From Sphingomonas vulcanisoli (GTDB lineage Bacteria > Pseudomonadota > Alphaproteobacteria > Sphingomonadales > Sphingomonadaceae), in assembly GCF_011761305.1 (NCBI RefSeq), contig NZ_JAAOZC010000001.1:310001-374000 (forward strand): a stretch of DNA of 64,000 bases, given 5' to 3'. The stretch's first letter is position 1. Every line of letters starts with the position of its first letter. The notes beneath the pieces were generated by a model that did no database searches, was not told where the DNA came from, and worked only from the letters and a program-made list of their open reading frames with translations. The translations under genes and the position numbers were made by a program. Of this stretch, positions 1 through 8,266 are shown one piece after another.

Positions 1-994
1 TGTCGCGGTTCCAGTGGAAGACGTAGCGTTTATCGCCGATCGACGTGTAGCCGGAGGAGAGGTGGAAGCTGGAGCAGCCGATGTCGTGTTCTTCCAGCTT
101 GGTGATAAACTCCGCCATCTGTGCCTGCGCGTCGGGCGCGTCAGTGTACGTCATCGTCGATCCCGAATAGCCGATCGCATAGCGCGGCATCAGCGCGGGG
201 CGACCGGTCATCCAGGTGAAGCGCCTGGTGACCGTCAGCGCATCGGGCCCGGCGATCATCGTCAGATCGAGATCGCCGCTCTCCGCGACCATATGGCGAT
301 AGGGACCGTGATAATTGTCATGCTCGCGTCCGAAATCGAAGGCGACATCGGCCATCGTGTCGTAGAATTCGCCATGCGCGCGGCCCTCGGCGTCGACGGC
401 AAGAATGTAGGGGATCGACTTGTAGAGCGGGTCAGACGTCTCGGCGTCATAGCCCATTGGATCAAGGTTGGTGAGGCGGAAGCTGTTGCCCGCCCGGTCC
501 ATCGGCCCAGCGCGCTCGCCGAGCCCATAAAAGCGCTCGCCGGCGTGACGCGCTACATAATGATGCACCTTGCGGTCGAACCAGCCGAAGTCATAGGCTT
601 GGGTCGGTCGATCCTCGGCCATGCGCACCCAGCCATCGCCGTGCCGCTGCAGCCAGCGGCAATGGAGGCCGTGCAGGCGGATTTCGAGCCGGATCTGCGC
701 GGTTTCGATCGCCAGCGCGTCTATGGTCTGATCCACAGCGAAGTCGGGGCAGGCGAAGCCCTCGAGGCTCATACGATCGCGACCCGGCTCCGTGATATCC
801 TCTGCGCCCGGCGCGATCGCCCAGCTCGGCGGCCCCTTTACCCGGCCATCGGGCAGCACCAGCAGGCGGACGACATCCTCCTCGAGCACGAAGACATGGG
901 CGACCGCGCCGGTATCGGCGGTGAGCGTGATCTGGCCCGTGGTCCGCCGGGTGACGGCGAACAGCGGTGGGTTGGAAAGCGTGGCGCGGCGCAT
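1..994 (-). CDS. Glycoside hydrolase family 31 (alpha-glucosidase-like), N-terminal part only
   Basis: The gene starts with ATG at 994 and runs off the left edge, so about 331 residues are visible. The N-terminal beta-sandwich of GH31 is seen (FYGLGERAG, then NLDPMGYDAETSDPLYKSIP and IPYILAVDAEGRAHG), followed by the start of the catalytic barrel (YAIGYSGSTMTY, SSFHLSSGYTSIGDKRYVF). The catalytic aspartates lie beyond the edge. GH31 enzymes remove alpha-linked glucose, xylose and similar sugars; the specificity cannot be read here. No signal peptide is obvious, so it probably acts in the cytoplasm on an imported oligosaccharide. It begins one base after the stop of the upstream MFS gene and so belongs to the manD-kdgK-MFS-GH31 transcription unit. 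Family is secure, substrate is not. Confidence 0.85.
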   Translation of the reverse strand, partial: MRRATLSNPPLFAVTRRTTGQITLTADTGAVAHVFVLEEDVVRLLVLPDGRVKGPPSWAIAPGAEDITEPGRDRMSLEGFACPDFAVDQTIDALAIETAQIRLEIRLHGLHCRWLQRHGDGWVRMAEDRPTQAYDFGWFDRKVHHYVARHAGERFYGLGERAGPMDRAGNSFRLTNLDPMGYDAETSDPLYKSIPYILAVDAEGRAHGEFYDTMADVAFDFGREHDNYHGPYRHMVAESGDLDLTMIAGPDALTVTRRFTWMTGRPALMPRYAIGYSGSTMTYTDAPDAQAQMAEFITKLEEHDIGCSSFHLSSGYTSIGDKRYVFHWNRD

Positions 995-995
995 G

Positions 996-2246
996 TCAGG
1001 CCCTTGCTGTGGCTGGCGTCAGCCGGCCGATCATGGCGATCAGCACCGCGGCGCCGATCAGGTCAAAAAACGAGAGGCAGGCGAACAGCGGTGTGTATCC
1101 GATCGTATCGGCAAGCTGCCCGATCGCGAGGCTGAACAGCAGCCCGCCGAGCCAGCCCGCCTGGCCGACGAAGCCGTTGGCGACGCCCACTTCCTCGGGC
1201 GCGAAAACGTCCGTCGAAAGCGTGTTGATAAGCACCGAAATCATCTGGTGGGCAAAGCCGCCGATGCAGAATAGTCCGATCGCAAGATAGGGGCTGACGG
1301 CGAGCCCGATGCAGCCTGGCGCGATCATCAGCAGCGCGCCCAGGCAGATGCCGGCCACACGCGACGGGATCAGCGGCACGCCCCTCTTGATGAGCGCAGG
1401 GGAAAGGTAGCCGCCAAGCACGCCCCCCAGATCCGCCGCCAGAAAGGGCAGCCAGGCGAACATCGCGATGTGCTTCAGGTCCATATGCCGTTCGGTGGCG
1501 AGATAGAGCGGGATCCAGAAGCTGAAGGTCTGCCAAGCGGGTTCGGCGAGGAAGCGCGGAATGGCGATCGTCCAGAAACGGCCGCTGCGCAGGATGTCGC
1601 GTGCGCGCGCCTTGTGCTGGGGTGCGGCGGGCCGATCGGCGGCGATATAGGCCTGCTCTTCGGGGGTGATCGCGCGATGCTTGAGGGGCGAGCGGTAGAA
1701 AATGTACCAGGCCGCCGCCCAGATCAGCCCGACGCCGCCCGTGACGACGAACGCCCAGCGCCAGCTCAGCGCCAGCGACACCCCGATCACGATCGGCGGT
1801 GCGATCAGCGCGCCGAGCGAGGTGCCCGCATTGAACCAGCCTGTCGCCACCGAACGCTCGCGCGCCGGAAACCATTCGGCGATTGCCTTCATGCCGCTCG
1901 GGATCGCCGCCGCCTCGCTCAGCCCCAGCAGTCCGCGAAAGAAGGCGAGCCCAGCCCATCCGCCTGCCAGCGCGTGCGCGACATTGGCCAGCGACCAGGC
2001 CACCGCGAACAAGGCGAAGCCGAGTTGCAGCCCGATGCGGTCGACGATCAGTCCGCAGATCGGCTGCATCACCGTATAGGCCGCCTGAAATGCGCCCACC
2101 ACATAGCTGTATTGCTGCGTCGTGATATGCAGCTCGCCCTTGAGCTGCGGGGCGAGCACACCGAGCGAGTTGCGCGCCAGATAGTTGAGGATCGTGCCGA
2201 CGCTGATCAGCGCGACCATCCACCACCGCAAGTGGCGGATTTTCAT
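996..2246 (-). CDS. MFS transporter, hexuronate (ExuT-like, ACS family)
   Basis: A 416-residue major facilitator protein with about 12 hydrophobic segments. The chosen start at 2246 gives MKIRHLRWWMVALISVG, a typical first transmembrane helix; the open frame reaches upstream to 2318 but that stretch is palindromic repeat sequence. Features of the anion:cation symporter family include NYLARNSLGVLAPQLK after helix 1, GLSEAAAIPSGMKAIAEWFP, and the paired WFNAGTSLGALIAPP. In this family these go with uptake of hexuronates or other sugar acids. The neighbours kdgK and manD support glucuronate or a related acid as substrate. It is followed at once by the GH31 gene (stop and start one base apart). 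Confidence 0.85.
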   Translation of the reverse strand: MKIRHLRWWMVALISVGTILNYLARNSLGVLAPQLKGELHITTQQYSYVVGAFQAAYTVMQPICGLIVDRIGLQLGFALFAVAWSLANVAHALAGGWAGLAFFRGLLGLSEAAAIPSGMKAIAEWFPARERSVATGWFNAGTSLGALIAPPIVIGVSLALSWRWAFVVTGGVGLIWAAAWYIFYRSPLKHRAITPEEQAYIAADRPAAPQHKARARDILRSGRFWTIAIPRFLAEPAWQTFSFWIPLYLATERHMDLKHIAMFAWLPFLAADLGGVLGGYLSPALIKRGVPLIPSRVAGICLGALLMIAPGCIGLAVSPYLAIGLFCIGGFAHQMISVLINTLSTDVFAPEEVGVANGFVGQAGWLGGLLFSLAIGQLADTIGYTPLFACLSFFDLIGAAVLIAMIGRLTPATARA

Positions 2247-2273
2247 ACGCTGCCACCGTGGCAAAGGAAACCC

Positions 2274-2370
2274 GCTCTCCCCCGTTCGTCCCGAGCGCAG
2301 TCGAGGGACGTGCCCCAAGCGCCGCGCCTAGCCGCACGTCCCTCGACTGCGCTCGGGACGAACGGAGAGC
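2274..2370. repeat. Long intergenic inverted repeat (hairpin) upstream of the MFS gene
   Basis: Arms at 2274-2312 and 2335-2370 are near-perfect inverted copies built around CCCGAGCGCAGTCGAGGGAC. They differ only by three extra C bases in the left arm and leave a loop of about 22 bases. Palindromes with this core are common between genes in sphingomonad genomes and are probably REP-like mobile elements. It sits between kdgK and the MFS gene inside an otherwise one-direction unit, so it may act as a partial terminator or mRNA stabiliser. Confidence 0.85.
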
Positions 2371-2382
2371 TAGACCGAATGG

Positions 2383-3309
2383 TCACACCCGCCCGTCCGG
2401 CTGGATATGGATCACCGTGTGGCGCGCCGGGATCGCGCCCTTATGCTGCACCGTCTCGCCGGCCAGCCGATGGCCGAAGCGGGCCGCAGCCGCCGGGCCG
2501 TGATTTGCCAAACGCGCGGCGAGATAGCCGGCATCGAAGGCATCCCCGGCGCCGCTTGTATCGACGGGTGTAACCGGTCTGGTCGGCACCAACTCCCGCA
2601 CGCCATCGGCCGAAACGAATGCGCCGTCCGCCCCCAGCTTGACGATCACCTCGCGCACGCCGTGCGCGTGCCAGCGATCGGCTATGGTTTCGGCCGTTTC
2701 GGTTTGGCCGTGCATCAGCGCCTCATCGTCCAAGGTGGGCAGCGCAAGCGTGGCGTGGGCGGCGAAATCGAGAAAGGCGGTCTCGGCTTCAAACGGGCTT
2801 TCCCAGCCGCGCAGGCGGAAATTGCCGTCGAAGGCGACGATGCCGCCACGCGCCCGAACCCGATCGGCAAGGCCGGCGATCAGGCCGCGATCGACGCTGT
2901 TGAACAGCGAAAGCGTTATGCCGGACAGGAATAGCAAATCGGCATCGGCCGCCTGCTCGAACAATATCGCGCTTTGCGGCAGCGCGAAGAAATCGCGCGC
3001 CGCCGAACGATCGCGCCAATAGGTGAAGCTCCGCTCGCCGTGATCGTCGACCCGGATCGCATACAGACCGGGCACGCGTGAAGGATGTCGCGCGATCAGC
3101 GAGCAATCGACGCCCTCCTGATCCCAGCGATCGAGCAATTCCTCGGACCATGCATCACTGCCCAGAGCGGTCATGAAGGCCGGGCGATGGCCCAGCCGCG
3201 CCAGCGCCACCGTCATGTTGAGGACATCGCCGCCGTAGGTAATCGGGCCGGTCGCACCGATGTGACCGGAGATTTCGATCATCCCTTCGCCGAAGGTGAC
3301 GATCTTCAT
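2383..3309 (-). CDS. kdgK: 2-dehydro-3-deoxygluconokinase (KDG kinase)
   Basis: A 308-residue PfkB-family sugar kinase. It phosphorylates 2-keto-3-deoxygluconate to KDPG, the entry to the lower Entner-Doudoroff route. Visible signatures are the N-terminal TFGEGMIEIS, the sugar-binding GGDVLNMTVALARLG, FDGNFRLRGW, and the C-terminal DTSGAGDAFDAGYL that holds the anion hole and catalytic Asp. The ATG at 3309 is preferred; a GTG one codon upstream (3312) is possible, and the Shine-Dalgarno is weak and lies inside a repeat. It follows manD, whose product mannonate dehydratase supplies its substrate. Confidence 0.93.
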   Translation of the reverse strand: MKIVTFGEGMIEISGHIGATGPITYGGDVLNMTVALARLGHRPAFMTALGSDAWSEELLDRWDQEGVDCSLIARHPSRVPGLYAIRVDDHGERSFTYWRDRSAARDFFALPQSAILFEQAADADLLFLSGITLSLFNSVDRGLIAGLADRVRARGGIVAFDGNFRLRGWESPFEAETAFLDFAAHATLALPTLDDEALMHGQTETAETIADRWHAHGVREVIVKLGADGAFVSADGVRELVPTRPVTPVDTSGAGDAFDAGYLAARLANHGPAAAARFGHRLAGETVQHKGAIPARHTVIHIQPDGRV

Positions 3310-3313
3310 CACA

Positions 3314-3435
3314 TCCGCCCCCGCAAGGGGGAGGTGAGGCCGAAGGCCTCGTCGGGGGAGGATTGCGGCGCCTTAGAGGACATTGCTTCCTCCGTCTCCG
3401 TCAGCTTCGCTGCCACCTCCCCCTGGCGGGGGAGG
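3314..3435. repeat. GC-rich inverted repeat between manD and kdgK
   Basis: Arms around 3314-3340 (CCCCCGCAAGGGGGAGGTG) and 3409-3435 (its inverted form with CCAGGGGGAGG) flank about 70 bases that include smaller hairpins such as GAGGCCGAAGGCCTC. It is a second type of intergenic palindrome, unrelated to the one at 2274-2370. It fills almost the whole gap between manD and kdgK and abuts the kdgK start, so it may affect read-through or translation there. Confidence 0.8.
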
Positions 3436-3460
3436 ATTGGTTCATGGAACGCCACGGCGC

Positions 3461-4669
3461 CTACCAGTTCCACATCGTGCCATCTTCCAGGCGCGCGATC
3501 GGCAACTGACGCTGGTCGTAGGGATATTTGGCGGCCAGTTCCTCGTTGATATCCACGCCGTGGCCAGGCGTCTCACCGCAGATCAGGAAGCCCTTGTCGA
3601 AGCTGTAATCGTGCGGGAAGACGTCGTCGGTTTCGGGCGAGTGGCGCATATATTCCTGGATACCGAAATTGGGCACCCAGGTATCGAAATGCAGCGCCGT
3701 GCCCATCGTTACCGGCGAGAGATCGGTGGCGCCGTGGCAGCCGGTCCGGATCTGATAGAGGCTGGCGAGATCGGCGATCCGGCGCAGATGGGTGACGCCG
3801 CCGGCCCCCACGATGGTGGCGCGAATATAATCGATGAGCTGGTTCTGGATCAGATCCTTGCAATCCCAGATCGTGTTGAAGATCTCGCCGACGGCCAGCG
3901 GGGTGACGGTGTGCTGGCGGATCAGCTTGAACGCTTCCTGGTTTTCGGCCGGCGTCACGTCCTCCAGCCAGAAAAGCTGATAGGGCTCCAGCATCTTGCC
4001 GAGGTTGGCGGCTTCCTGCGGCGTATAGCGGTGGTGGCCATCGTGTAGCAGGTGATGATCGAAGCCGTAGGTGGCGCGCAGCATCTCGAACAGCTTGGGC
4101 ACGGTGTTGAGCGCCTTGCGCGTATCCCAGCCCGTGACGCTGGCAAGCGTCGCGTCGGCGGGCTCGTAGAAGAGCTTGCCGCGGCCGACGCCATAGGCAT
4201 CCTTCACGCCGGGAATGCCGGTCTGCGCGCGGATCGCCTTGTAACCCATGTCGATATATTGGCCGACCGCATCCACGGTCTCAGCGATGTCGCCGCCATT
4301 GGCATGGCCATAGACCATCACCTTTTCGCGGCTGCGGCCGCCGAGCAGCTGGTAGAGCGGCATATCCGCGCTCTTGGCCTTGATATCCCACAAGGCGACG
4401 TCGACCGCGGCGATGGCGCGCATCGTTACCGGGCCGCGCCGCCAGTAAGCACCGCGGTAGAGAAGCTGCCAGATATCTTCAATCTGCCGGGCATCGCGCC
4501 CGATCAGCAGCGGGCAGACATGATCCTCCAGGTAGGCGACCACGGATTTTTCACGGCCGTTGAGCGTGGCGTCGCCGATGCCGTAGACGCCTTCTTCGGT
4601 GACGATCTTGAGCGTCACGAAGTTGCGCCCAGGCGAAGTAACGATCACCCGCGCGTCCTTGATTCTCAC
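3461..4669 (-). CDS. manD: D-mannonate dehydratase, enolase superfamily
   Basis: A 402-residue enolase-superfamily enzyme that dehydrates D-mannonate to 2-keto-3-deoxygluconate. Length and sequence match the ManD group described from Novosphingobium. Metal and catalytic motifs can be read in order: the N-terminal capping domain, then [14 protein letters not shown] (metal Asp and catalytic His), [11 protein letters not shown] (second metal Glu), [12 protein letters not shown] (third metal Glu) and [12 protein letters not shown] (catalytic His). It replaces the unrelated UxuA of enterobacteria. It is divergent from uxaC, with an operator-like motif at 4727-4737 between them, and leads a unit continuing to kdgK, MFS and GH31. 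Confidence 0.95.
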   Translation of the reverse strand: MRIKDARVIVTSPGRNFVTLKIVTEEGVYGIGDATLNGREKSVVAYLEDHVCPLLIGRDARQIEDIWQLLYRGAYWRRGPVTMRAIAAVDVALWDIKAKSADMPLYQLLGGRSREKVMVYGHANGGDIAETVDAVGQYIDMGYKAIRAQTGIPGVKDAYGVGRGKLFYEPADATLASVTGWDTRKALNTVPKLFEMLRATYGFDHHLLHDGHHRYTPQEAANLGKMLEPYQLFWLEDVTPAENQEAFKLIRQHTVTPLAVGEIFNTIWDCKDLIQNQLIDYIRATIVGAGGVTHLRRIADLASLYQIRTGCHGATDLSPVTMGTALHFDTWVPNFGIQEYMRHSPETDDVFPHDYSFDKGFLICGETPGHGVDINEELAAKYPYDQRQLPIARLEDGTMWNW

Positions 4670-4726
4670 GCTATCCTCCCAAACTGTTTGCAGGGTGCTA
4701 GACGTGGCCAGCGTGATTGTCCATAT

Positions 4727-4737
4727 TGGTCAGGCCA
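4727..4737. promoter_or_regulatory. Candidate GntR/FadR-type operator (copy 1) in manD-uxaC divergent promoter
   Basis: TGGTCAGGCCA, a dyad of the form TGGTnnnRCCA, lies 23 bases before the uxaC start and 57 bases before the manD start. The same 11 bases recur at 9841-9851 (inverted) and 17154-17164. FadR-subfamily GntR proteins bind short dyads of the GT-N3-AC type, and a FadR-type gene lies at 7514. Assignment to that regulator is inference. Confidence 0.65.
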
Positions 4738-4759
4738 GATTGGAAAGGCCGTTTAGATT

Positions 4760-6175
4760 GTGAGCGCTCCGTTGATCCTCCATCCCGATCGCCTGTTTCC
4801 GGCCGATTTGACGACGCGATCGATCGCTAGGCGATTGTATGCGGAGGTCGCCAGCCTGCCGATCATCAGTCCGCACGGCCATACCGATCCCAGCTGGTTC
4901 TCATCAGACGCGCTGTTCAGCGATCCGGCCAATCTGCTGATCGTGCCGGACCATTATGTCTTCCGAATGCTGCACTCGCAGGGCGTGCCGTTGGAGGCTT
5001 TGGGGATCGCGCGGCGGGACGGCGGCGCGGTCGAACGCGATCCGCGGACGATCTGGCGGCTGTTCGCCAAACAGTATCATCTGTTCCGCGGCACGCCCTC
5101 GGCGATGTGGCTGAACTGGGTGTTCGCGGAGCTTTTCGGGCTGGAGGAACGGCTCTCGCCCGAGACCGCCGATCTGTATTATGACCGCATCGATGCGGCG
5201 CTGGCGACCGACGCCTTCCGCCCCCGCGCGCTCATGGACCGCCTCAATATCGAGGTGCTGACCACCACCGAAAACCCGCTCGATCCGCTTGAAGCGCATC
5301 AGACGATCCGGGCCAGCGGCTGGCAGGGGCGCGTCTTAACCGCCTACCGCCCCGATCCGGTGGTCGATCCCGAGTTCGAGGGCTTCTTGGCAAATCTCGA
5401 CAAGCTAGGAGCGATCACAGGGAAAGATGCCCGCAGCTGGCAGGGCTATCTCGACGCGCACCGCGATCGCCGCGCTTTCTTCAAGGCGATGGGCGCCACC
5501 TCAACCGATCACGGACACCCCACCGCGCGCACCGCCGATCTCCCTTTTGCGGAGTCGGAGTCACTTTTCGCGCGCGTCCAGTCACCTTCCGTCACGGCTG
5601 CAGACGCCGAACTCTTCCGCGCCCAAATGCTCACCGAGATGGCGCGGATGAGCACGGAGGATGGGCTCGTCATGCAGCTTCACCCCGGCAGCTTCCGCAA
5701 CCATAGCCGCAACACCTTGGCCAACTTCGGCCGCGACAAGGGCGCCGATATCCCGACGCAAACCGGCTACGTCGAAGGCCTTAAACCCTTGCTCGATCGT
5801 TTCGGAGACGCGCCCGGCTTCACCCTCATCCTGTTCACCCTGGACGAGACCGCCTATTCCCGCGAACTCGCCCCGCTGGCGGGCTTCTATCCCTGTTTGC
5901 GTCTCGGCCCGGCGTGGTGGTTCCACGACAGCCCCGAAGGCATGATGCGCTTCCGCGAGCAGACCACCGAGACCGCCGGCTTCTACAATATGGTCGGTTT
6001 CAACGACGACACCCGCGCCTTCCTTTCGATCCCAGCCCGCCACGATGTCGCACGGCGAATCGACTGCAGCTTCCTCGCGCGGCTCGTCGCCGAGCATCGG
6101 CTCGACGAGGATGAGGCGGCAGAACTGGCCTACGATCTCACCTATCGCCTCGTGAAAGAGGCCTATCGCCTGTGA
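4760..6175 (+). CDS. uxaC: Glucuronate (uronate) isomerase
   Basis: A 471-residue amidohydrolase-superfamily enzyme that isomerises D-glucuronate to D-fructuronate. The N-terminal SPHGHTDPSWF carries the H-x-H metal motif (about His39 and His41). LIVPDHYVFRMLHSQGV, the MQLHPGSFRNHS region and MVGFNDDTRAF are typical of UxaC, and the length is the family norm. The start is GTG at 4760 with a GGAAAGG element upstream. The stop overlaps the GTG start of uxuB (GTGA), so the two are probably translationally coupled. It is the first gene of uxaC-uxuB-gntR and the entry point for glucuronate released by the beta-glucuronidase at 11.5 kb. Confidence 0.95.
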   Translation: MSAPLILHPDRLFPADLTTRSIARRLYAEVASLPIISPHGHTDPSWFSSDALFSDPANLLIVPDHYVFRMLHSQGVPLEALGIARRDGGAVERDPRTIWRLFAKQYHLFRGTPSAMWLNWVFAELFGLEERLSPETADLYYDRIDAALATDAFRPRALMDRLNIEVLTTTENPLDPLEAHQTIRASGWQGRVLTAYRPDPVVDPEFEGFLANLDKLGAITGKDARSWQGYLDAHRDRRAFFKAMGATSTDHGHPTARTADLPFAESESLFARVQSPSVTAADAELFRAQMLTEMARMSTEDGLVMQLHPGSFRNHSRNTLANFGRDKGADIPTQTGYVEGLKPLLDRFGDAPGFTLILFTLDETAYSRELAPLAGFYPCLRLGPAWWFHDSPEGMMRFREQTTETAGFYNMVGFNDDTRAFLSIPARHDVARRIDCSFLARLVAEHRLDEDEAAELAYDLTYRLVKEAYRL

Positions 6176-7482
6176 GCTGCGAACGCCTTTCCAACGCCAG
6201 CTTCTCGGCACGCTACGATCGCGGCGCGGTCAAGGCGGGCGTCGTCCACCTCGGCCTCGGCGCCTTCCACCGCGCACACCAGGCGCCGGTGTTCGATGCG
6301 CTGATCGCGGGCGGCGATCCGCGCTGGGGGATCACCGGCGTGGCGATGCGCTCGCCCGATGTCGTGACGGCGCTGGGGGCGCAGGATGGGCTCTACAGCC
6401 TTTCACGACGCGGCGGGAATGAGGGCAAGCCGCAGGTGATCGGCGCGCTCAAGGCGCTTCAGGTCGCCGCGTCAGAGCCCAAGGCGGTGATCGCTTCGCT
6501 GGCCCATGCCGATACGCATCTTGTGACCCTTACTATCACTGAAAAGGGCTATCTCGATTACGGGCCGACGAGTGCTGCGGGGCTGATCGCCCGCGCGCTG
6601 GACCAGCGACGGGCGGCGGGTCTCGCACCGCTGACAGTTCTTTCCTGCGATAACCGAGCGTACAATGGCGCGGTGGCGCGCGACGCCGTGCTGGCCGCGG
6701 CGCAAACGGCGACCCTCGCTGACGCCACCCTCAGCTGGATCGCCGAGGAGGTCGCCTTCCCCTCGTCGATGGTCGATCGCATCACCCCGGCCGTCACGGC
6801 CGCCATGATCGCGGAGAGCAGCGATGCGCTCGGCCTGCGCGATCAAGCGGCGGTGTGGACCGAGCCGTTCTGGCAATGGGTGATCGAGGATCGCTTCGCC
6901 GCCGCGCGGCCTGATCTTGCCAGTGCCGGCGTTCAGATGGTTTCCGATGTCGCGCCTTGGGAAACCGCCAAACTGCGCCTGCTCAACGGCGCGCACAGCA
7001 CCTTGGCTTATCAAGGCCTGCTGCGCGGGCATCGCTTTGTCCATGAGGCGATCCGTGATCCGGTGCTGGCGGGCCTGGTTGGTCGACTTTGGGATGAGGC
7101 GACTACGACGATTGATCGGTCCGTGGTCGACGTAACCGCCTATCGCAGCGCACTCCGCAAACGCTTCGCCAATCCGGCGTTGCCACACGCGCTAATCCAG
7201 ATCGCCGCCGATGGATCGCAAAAGCTGCCGCCGCGCCTGCTCGCTCCAATGACGGAGCGGGCGGCGATGGGCCTTTCCAGTCCGGCGTTGGCCGAAGCAG
7301 TGGCCGGCTGGATCGCCGCGCACATGCGGATCGAGGGCCTCGCCGATCCTATGCTCACCGATCTGCAGTCGCTCGCAAATGAGAAAGCACCCGTCGAAGC
7401 GCTGCTCGCCTGTATAGCCCCGGATTTCGGCCAATCGGCTGAAATCACCGCGGCTTTGGCCAAGTTGCGTGAGATTGCTTGA
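6172..7482 (+). CDS. uxuB: Fructuronate reductase (polyol-specific long-chain dehydrogenase)
   Basis: A 436-residue mannitol-dehydrogenase-family oxidoreductase. It reduces D-fructuronate to D-mannonate with NADH, feeding ManD. The Rossmann start VVHLGLGAFHRAHQAP (about residues 23-39) and the catalytic K-x4-N-x2-H pattern in KLRLLNGAHS are both present. Mannitol 2-dehydrogenase, tagaturonate reductase (UxaB) and UxuB share this fold; the pathway context with uxaC and manD favours fructuronate reductase. GTG start at 6172 overlaps the uxaC stop by four bases. Confidence 0.9.
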   Translation: MSCERLSNASFSARYDRGAVKAGVVHLGLGAFHRAHQAPVFDALIAGGDPRWGITGVAMRSPDVVTALGAQDGLYSLSRRGGNEGKPQVIGALKALQVAASEPKAVIASLAHADTHLVTLTITEKGYLDYGPTSAAGLIARALDQRRAAGLAPLTVLSCDNRAYNGAVARDAVLAAAQTATLADATLSWIAEEVAFPSSMVDRITPAVTAAMIAESSDALGLRDQAAVWTEPFWQWVIEDRFAAARPDLASAGVQMVSDVAPWETAKLRLLNGAHSTLAYQGLLRGHRFVHEAIRDPVLAGLVGRLWDEATTTIDRSVVDVTAYRSALRKRFANPALPHALIQIAADGSQKLPPRLLAPMTERAAMGLSSPALAEAVAGWIAAHMRIEGLADPMLTDLQSLANEKAPVEALLACIAPDFGQSAEITAALAKLREIA

Positions 7483-7513
7483 AATGCGGCTGCGAACACC
7501 ACAGGCTGGCCTC

Positions 7514-8266
7514 ATGTCTCCCGCCACCACCCGTACCGAAGGCCGTCTCTACGAGCGGATCGCAAACGACATCCGCCAGGCGCTCGCCACGGGGCGATAC
7601 GGGGTCAGCGATCGCCTGCCTTCGGAGCGCGATCTGGCCCAGCAATATAGTGTGTCGCGGCCTACGATCCGCGAAGCGATCATCGCGCTGGAGCTGGATG
7701 GGCTGGTCGAGGTCCGCACCAACTCCGGCGTCTATGTCATCGCGCTCCAGCCACACGGCGGCAAGCTTACCGAGACCGATGTCGGGCCGTTCGAGCTGCT
7801 GGAAGCGCGCCGCATCTTCGAGGCGGAGATTTGCGGGCTCGCCGCGCAAATGATCGACGACGAACAGGTCGCCCGCCTGCGCGCACTGACCGTCGATATG
7901 GAGAGCGGCGATTTGCTTCGCGCTGAAGCCGCCGATCGCGAGTTCCATATCGAGATCGCGCGGATCACGCAGAACAGTGCGATGGAGAAGACTGTCTCGA
8001 TGCTGTGGGATGCGCGGATGAAGTCGCCGCAATACGCGCTGCTGACCGGCAAGGCGCGCGCCGCCGGTATCGCGCCGCGCGTCTCCGAGCATCGCCGCAT
8101 CGTCGCCGCGCTCGCCAGCCGCAATGCTGAAACGGCGCGCGAGGCAATGCGCGATCACCTCGGCCGGGTCATCGCACATCTGCTGGAAGCGACTGAGGTC
8201 GAGGCGATCGAGCGCGCGCGCGCCGAGGTGGATGCCAAGCGCCGTCGGTTCGGCGCGATCGGCTAG
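7514..8266 (+). CDS. FadR-subfamily GntR transcriptional regulator, probable uronate regulon repressor
   Basis: A 250-residue regulator with an N-terminal winged helix (LYERIANDIRQAL, LPSERDLAQQYSVSRPTIRE, LVEVRTNSGVYV) and an all-helical FCD effector domain (RRIFEAEICGLAA, ADREFHIEIARITQN, EHRRIVAALASRN). UxuR and ExuR of other proteobacteria have this build. The ATG at 7514 is preferred because the winged helix follows after about a dozen residues; in-frame starts at 7484 (ATG) and 7469 (GTG) would add 10-15 residues. It is the last gene of uxaC-uxuB-gntR. Its stop overlaps that of glpD on the other strand within CTAG. Likely targets are the TGGTCAGGCCA sites listed separately. Confidence 0.88.
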   Translation: MSPATTRTEGRLYERIANDIRQALATGRYGVSDRLPSERDLAQQYSVSRPTIREAIIALELDGLVEVRTNSGVYVIALQPHGGKLTETDVGPFELLEARRIFEAEICGLAAQMIDDEQVARLRALTVDMESGDLLRAEAADREFHIEIARITQNSAMEKTVSMLWDARMKSPQYALLTGKARAAGIAPRVSEHRRIVAALASRNAETAREAMRDHLGRVIAHLLEATEVEAIERARAEVDAKRRRFGAIG